Part shown: in pieces, positions 5,029-7,459 of the stretch | How the letters are laid out: every line of letters starts with the position of its first letter | How positions within the stretch are numbered: the first letter of the stretch is position 1 | DNA from: Nitrosarchaeum sp. | GTDB lineage: Archaea; Thermoproteota; Nitrososphaeria; Nitrososphaerales; Nitrosopumilaceae | Assembly: GCA_004297665.1 (NCBI GenBank) | Contig: SCUP01000002.1 | Coordinates: 1-7,459 of the forward strand | Length of the DNA stretch: 7,459 nucleotides | Direction of reading: 5' to 3' | Notes under the pieces: model-generated | Database searches by the model: none | What the model saw: only the letters and a program-made list of their open reading frames with translations | What the model was told of the DNA's origin: nothing | Translations under genes and position numbers: made by a program

Positions 5029-5238
5029 ATGCCTGAATTAATATGTCCAGATTGTGGAAAGCGCTTATTTCATGAAAATGAAGACACGTTGAAGATAGAG
5101 GAAACAATACATGGAAAATTCTGTAGGAAAAAAATGGGAGAAACCCAGAGCTTCATGCACAGAGATCCTGCACATATGAGTACATTTGATTCGGAAAGAG
5201 AAAACGATACATCAGGGACACCTGTTTTAAAAAAATAA
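5029..5238 (+). CDS. Small CxxC...HxxxC putative zinc-binding protein
   Basis: The 69-residue product starts MPELICPDCGKRL. Cys6-x2-Cys9 forms a zinc knuckle of the rubredoxin/zinc-ribbon kind; His28 and Cys32 (spacing HxxxC) could complete a C2HC site, and His15 is another candidate ligand. The remainder is hydrophilic and probably flexible, rich in Ser, Asp and Glu, ending in a Thr/Lys tail. The reading frame extends six codons upstream to TTG-5011. The ATG is preferred because a TATA-like box lies the right distance from it and the protein then begins just before the knuckle. No DNA-binding module or enzyme domain is visible, so the function is unknown. The reductase gene follows in the same frame after 66 bases that contain that gene's own promoter; co-transcription is possible. 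Confidence 0.8.
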   Translation: MPELICPDCGKRLFHENEDTLKIEETIHGKFCRKKMGETQSFMHRDPAHMSTFDSERENDTSGTPVLKK

Positions 5239-5274
5239 CCCACAGACAAGTCAGGACATAAAACTACCTCAAAA

Positions 5275-5281
5275 TTATATT
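5275..5281 (+). promoter_or_regulatory. TATA box of the geranylgeranyl reductase gene
   Basis: TTATATT is centred about 27 bases upstream of the TTG at 5305 and preceded by an A-rich stretch. The predicted transcript would start at, or within a base or two of, the TTG. Confidence 0.5.
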
Positions 5282-5304
5282 CTAGGATCAACAAAGCAAA
5301 GAAG

Positions 5305-6525
5305 TTGGCAATAGAGCATCATTATGATTTAGTAATAGTAGGAGGAGGTCCAGCAGGCTCGTCAGTAGCATATGAAGCATCAAAAAATGGAATTAAGGTT
5401 GCACTCTTAGAGAAAGAAGAAACAATTGCACAGTCAGTTAGAACCAGCGGAGTTACATGGATACAAAACATAAAAGAATTTGGCATTCCAGATGACTGTT
5501 ATAATCCGATTAAAAATTACTCATTTTGTTCACCAAATAATGAAGTTACAATAAGGGATACAATTCCACAAGCTGCAGTTTTAGATGTAAGAAAAACATA
5601 TCGATGGTTAGCAGAGCAGGCAAAAAATGAAGGTACTGATATTTTTCTTAAAACCAACATCAATAATGTGATAAAAAATGAAGATGGAGACATTATCGGA
5701 GTAAGTGGAACAAGCAAGGAAGGAGAAGTGATATTTCATTCCAAAGTTATCGTTGATGCAAGTGGATTTTCTTCAACAGTTTCCAAAGCTATGGGATTTG
5801 TAACACAGTGGGAAAGATTTGGAGCAGGTGCAGAATATGAAGCCGAAGTTGAAAATGTTGATCAAGAAACATGGTGGCTCATGGTGGGTAAGAAATACTC
5901 TCCAGCAGGATATGCATGGATTTTTCCTGTAGGGAAAAATATTGTAAGAATTGGAGTGGGGGTCGGAAAACCAGAATCACAAGTAGACCCTACAGAGCGA
6001 TTAAAAGAGTTGATGGACTCAAAAATTGGCCCAATTAGCAAGTTAGGAAAAATTACACCTATTGAATTTCATTATGGGTTGATTCCAAACGACGGGTTAT
6101 CAAGAAAAACAGTATACAATAATTTGATTTTGGTAGGAGATTCAGCAGGTCAGGCCAATCCACTAGTATTAGAGGGAATAAGATATGCAATAAAGTTCGG
6201 AAGAGTTGCAGGAAAAGTAGCATCAAATGCAATAAAATCAGGAAAAACAGACGAAATGGCGCTGTACCCATATGAGGAAAATTGGAAAAAAGACATTCAA
6301 GCAAAAATCAAAGCTGCAGGAAAAGTCCAAGACAGATGGATTGGGTTATCAGATAAAGAATGGGATAACGAATTAGACATAATCAAGGAATTAAAACCTG
6401 AAGAATTTTTAGATTTTATTAAAGCAGATTTTGGATTGGCAAGTATGATAAAATTGGCAACGCATCATCCAAAATTAGCAGTTAGACAGTTATTCAACTT
6501 GGTAAAAAATAAAAACAAGATTTGA
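5305..6525 (+). CDS. Geranylgeranyl reductase family FAD-dependent oxidoreductase
   Basis: The 406-residue product opens with the FAD dinucleotide fold: YDLVIVGGGPAGS with Gly13, Gly15 and Gly18, and Glu35 at the end of the second strand for the ribose. The middle carries the family signature Pro200-x2-Tyr203-x-Trp205-x-Phe207-Pro208. The second FAD motif GDSAG (278-282) is followed by QANPLVLEGIRYA. Family members saturate the isoprenoid chains of archaeal phospholipids (digeranylgeranylglycerophospholipid reductase) or of quinone and chlorophyll precursors, acting at the membrane surface. Archaea of this group often carry several paralogues, so the exact substrate is uncertain. The start is TTG: the frame upstream is open back to the stop of the previous gene but contains no ATG or GTG, and the next internal Met is near residue 160. 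The TTG places the FAD motif at the normal distance from the N-terminus. Confidence 0.93.
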   Translation: MAIEHHYDLVIVGGGPAGSSVAYEASKNGIKVALLEKEETIAQSVRTSGVTWIQNIKEFGIPDDCYNPIKNYSFCSPNNEVTIRDTIPQAAVLDVRKTYRWLAEQAKNEGTDIFLKTNINNVIKNEDGDIIGVSGTSKEGEVIFHSKVIVDASGFSSTVSKAMGFVTQWERFGAGAEYEAEVENVDQETWWLMVGKKYSPAGYAWIFPVGKNIVRIGVGVGKPESQVDPTERLKELMDSKIGPISKLGKITPIEFHYGLIPNDGLSRKTVYNNLILVGDSAGQANPLVLEGIRYAIKFGRVAGKVASNAIKSGKTDEMALYPYEENWKKDIQAKIKAAGKVQDRWIGLSDKEWDNELDIIKELKPEEFLDFIKADFGLASMIKLATHHPKLAVRQLFNLVKNKNKI

Positions 6526-6558
6526 AAAATAAGAAAACAAATGTAGATTTGGAATGTT

Positions 6559-6568
6559 GTTTATAACA
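6559..6568 (+). promoter_or_regulatory. Possible TATA box for the RNase P RNA gene
   Basis: GTTTATAACA is the best TATA match in the 91-base gap between the reductase stop and the RNA. It predicts transcription from about 6589, leaving a leader of about 28 bases before the P1 helix that would have to be trimmed or tolerated. A weaker AAATTAAAT at 6591-6599 would start transcription close to P1 directly. Confidence 0.4.
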
Positions 6569-6616
6569 AGAAACCATAAAGGCAATCTTCAAATTAAATC
6601 AAAAATATAACCAACA

Positions 6617-6901
6617 TGTGTGAGCTGGAGCACGATACACTGCTACGGCAGAGGAAACTCCTCCCTCCATACAGGAAATGTGATCCGGAGATGGATAATC
6701 AGAGATGATTGGCAACGGAACAGAAAATAATCCAACCTGGCGCACAATGATGGCAAAACCTGAGATTTCCAGAGAAGGAATGAAAAAGACGCCCCACATG
6801 GAGCAAAGCCAAACAGAACTATAGGATCCTGTACCAAGTTCAGGTAGGCTGCAAAGCGTAATATCGTGAAAACAGAAGGAGGGTTACTCCCAGCACACAC
6901 A
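6617..6901 (+). ncRNA. rnpB: RNase P RNA (archaeal type A)
   Basis: This is the catalytic RNA that removes 5' leaders from precursor tRNAs, working with several small proteins in archaea. The two ends form a P1 helix: TGTGTG-A-GCTGG (6617-6628) pairs with CCAGC-A-CACACA (6890-6901), eleven pairs with one A-A mismatch. Conserved region I is GAGGAAACTC at 6651-6660 and conserved region V is ACAGAAGGAGGGTTA at 6872-6886. Together they make the P4 helix: CCTCC with GGAGG, then the single unpaired U, then AAC with GTT, reproducing the universal bulged uridine. Region IV appears as GAGCAAAGCC (6801-6810) and the GGTAGGCTGC element at 6843-6852. The AACAGAAAATA stretch near 6719-6729 fits the specificity domain. 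At about 285 bases its size is normal. The stretch is visibly richer in G and C than its surroundings and holds no credible protein frame. Exact ends may differ by a few bases. Confidence 0.95.
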
Positions 6902-6930
6902 AATTTTTTAAAATATTTTAATTTTTAGAG
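6902..6930. terminator. AT-rich terminator shared by the RNase P RNA and the convergent right-edge gene
   Basis: The RNA is followed immediately by three T-runs on the plus strand (6904-6909, 6916-6919, 6922-6926), suited to archaeal termination. A-runs in the same stretch provide T-runs for the minus-strand gene whose stop is at 6932-6934. No strong hairpin is evident. Confidence 0.5.
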
Positions 6931-6931
6931 A

Positions 6932-7459
6932 TTAACTCATTGACTTGACTTGTTCTTTACAAAGACTAGCATTGCATCTGCATGTTGCATCACATAAACA
7001 TGAACCATGCATTTCACAATCACATTCAGAACCAATTTCTGCAGATGCTGCACAACCACATGCTGCTTCCTCCTTATTGCTAGGAATTGCTGGGGGTGGG
7101 CTTTGTTTTTGGTCTTCATAGACACTTCTAGTTTGTGCATAATCAGATGTATCAGCAAGCTGCGCTTCACCTCTATTAGTTTGATAACCACCAGAAGATG
7201 CACTTGTTTGATAACTTACCAATCTACTTGGATCAATTCCTTGTTGACCTACTGTTTGGTTCTTTAAAGATCTATTACTAAAGATGAAAAATGCAATACC
7301 ACCAATTGCGGCCATTCCTGCCATACCATAAACTATCATCACTGGAAAGTCTCCAGTAGAAGTTGTTTGGTAACCTTCTGGAGGAGTTGGTGTAATTCCT
7401 GCAATTTCTAAACCATCAAGTACATCTAGTGCACCAAATCCAATTGCAGCGATATTTCC
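6932..7459 (-). CDS. C-terminal part of a membrane protein with a nine-cysteine metallothionein-like tail (5' end outside window)
   Basis: The frame is open through the window edge, so the GTG at 7342 is not the real start; 175 residues are visible. The first about 38, containing GITPTPPEGYQTTSTGD, look extracellular. One membrane helix follows (about 39-60), ending in SNRSLK, which places the remainder in the cytoplasm. That tail has about 70 residues rich in Gln, Ser, Thr and Tyr, including further YQT triplets, then a proline stretch (SPPPAIPS), and finally nine cysteines within 34 residues: CGC (134-136), CDC (146-148), CLC (154-156), CRC (160-162) and Cys167, with Met and His between the second and third pairs. 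Four CxC pairs are typical of copper or zinc thiolate clusters in metallothioneins. I do not recognise the family. A metal sensor, metal store or redox switch attached to an exported domain is conceivable. The gene is convergent with the RNase P RNA gene. Confidence 0.85.
   Translation of the reverse strand, partial: GNIAAIGFGALDVLDGLEIAGITPTPPEGYQTTSTGDFPVMIVYGMAGMAAIGGIAFFIFSNRSLKNQTVGQQGIDPSRLVSYQTSASSGGYQTNRGEAQLADTSDYAQTRSVYEDQKQSPPPAIPSNKEEAACGCAASAEIGSECDCEMHGSCLCDATCRCNASLCKEQVKSMS

Noticed and set aside
6526..6616. C/D box small RNA in the gap before the RNase P RNA
   Set aside because: No RTGATGA box paired with a CTGA box is present; the gap is explained as promoter.
6599..6900. 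Two minus-strand open frames (66 and 85 codons) across this interval
   Set aside because: They lie antisense to the RNase P RNA, whose P1 and P4 helices and conserved regions account for the sequence; the translations show no domain and no promoter.
7007..7267. Plus-strand 86-codon Cys-rich frame and minus-strand 88-codon frame
   Set aside because: They are shadows of the right-edge membrane protein; its open frame continues to the window edge with a sensible membrane helix and ordered CxC pairs.
1..7459. CRISPR array, insertion sequence, tRNA, integrase site or toxin-antitoxin pair
   Set aside because: No regularly spaced repeats, transposase motifs, cloverleaf arms or terminal inverted repeats were seen on reading both strands.

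Overview
The window looks like a piece of a mesophilic archaeal chromosome, most likely an ammonia-oxidising thaumarchaeon (Nitrosopumilus-like). The DNA is strongly AT-rich. Genes are preceded by short archaeal TATA-like boxes about 25 bases before the start codon, implying leaderless mRNAs. The protein families also fit: geranylgeranyl reductase, a DUF99 protein, small C2H2 zinc-finger proteins, and a membrane-anchored DsbA-like thioredoxin. The taxon is inferred from these features, not from a database match.

Layout. Bases 157-2042 (minus strand) hold a C2H2 protein (1677-2042), a second, tiny C2H2 protein (1323-1520), an exported DsbA-like oxidoreductase (635-1291) and a four-helix membrane protein with an intramembrane Cys-Ser-Cys (157-633). 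The last two genes are separated by one base. Bases 2126-3409 (plus strand) hold a two-gene operon: an unrecognised 128-residue soluble protein and a beta-hydroxyacid dehydrogenase. An independently promoted SDR oxidoreductase follows (3478-4239). Its 3' end overlaps the convergent DUF99 gene (4228-4809) by 12 bases.

Upstream of DUF99, and overlapping its 5' end, is a 41-codon ORF (4790-4915, minus) encoding a single-pass membrane miniprotein. After a divergent promoter region come a small CxxC...HxxxC protein (5029-5238) and a geranylgeranyl-reductase flavoprotein that starts with TTG (5305-6525). Next is an RNA gene recognisable as RNase P RNA (about 6617-6901), identified by a closing P1 helix, conserved regions I, IV and V, and a P4 helix with its bulged U. 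At the right edge is the C-terminal part of a membrane protein (6932-7459, minus) with a nine-cysteine, metallothionein-like tail.

How the parts may work together. The left cluster reads as an envelope thiol-redox or metal-handling module: DsbA-like protein plus CxC membrane partner, with a C2H2 protein directly upstream. The reductase at 5305 probably saturates isoprenoid chains of membrane lipids or quinones. The two Rossmann dehydrogenases at 2537 and 3478 have separate promoters and unknown substrates. Small zinc-binding proteins recur (1323, 1677, 5029). Two intergenic regions carry inverted or direct repeats placed on predicted core promoters, which suggests local transcriptional control. 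Bases 1-156 hold no gene that can be supported.
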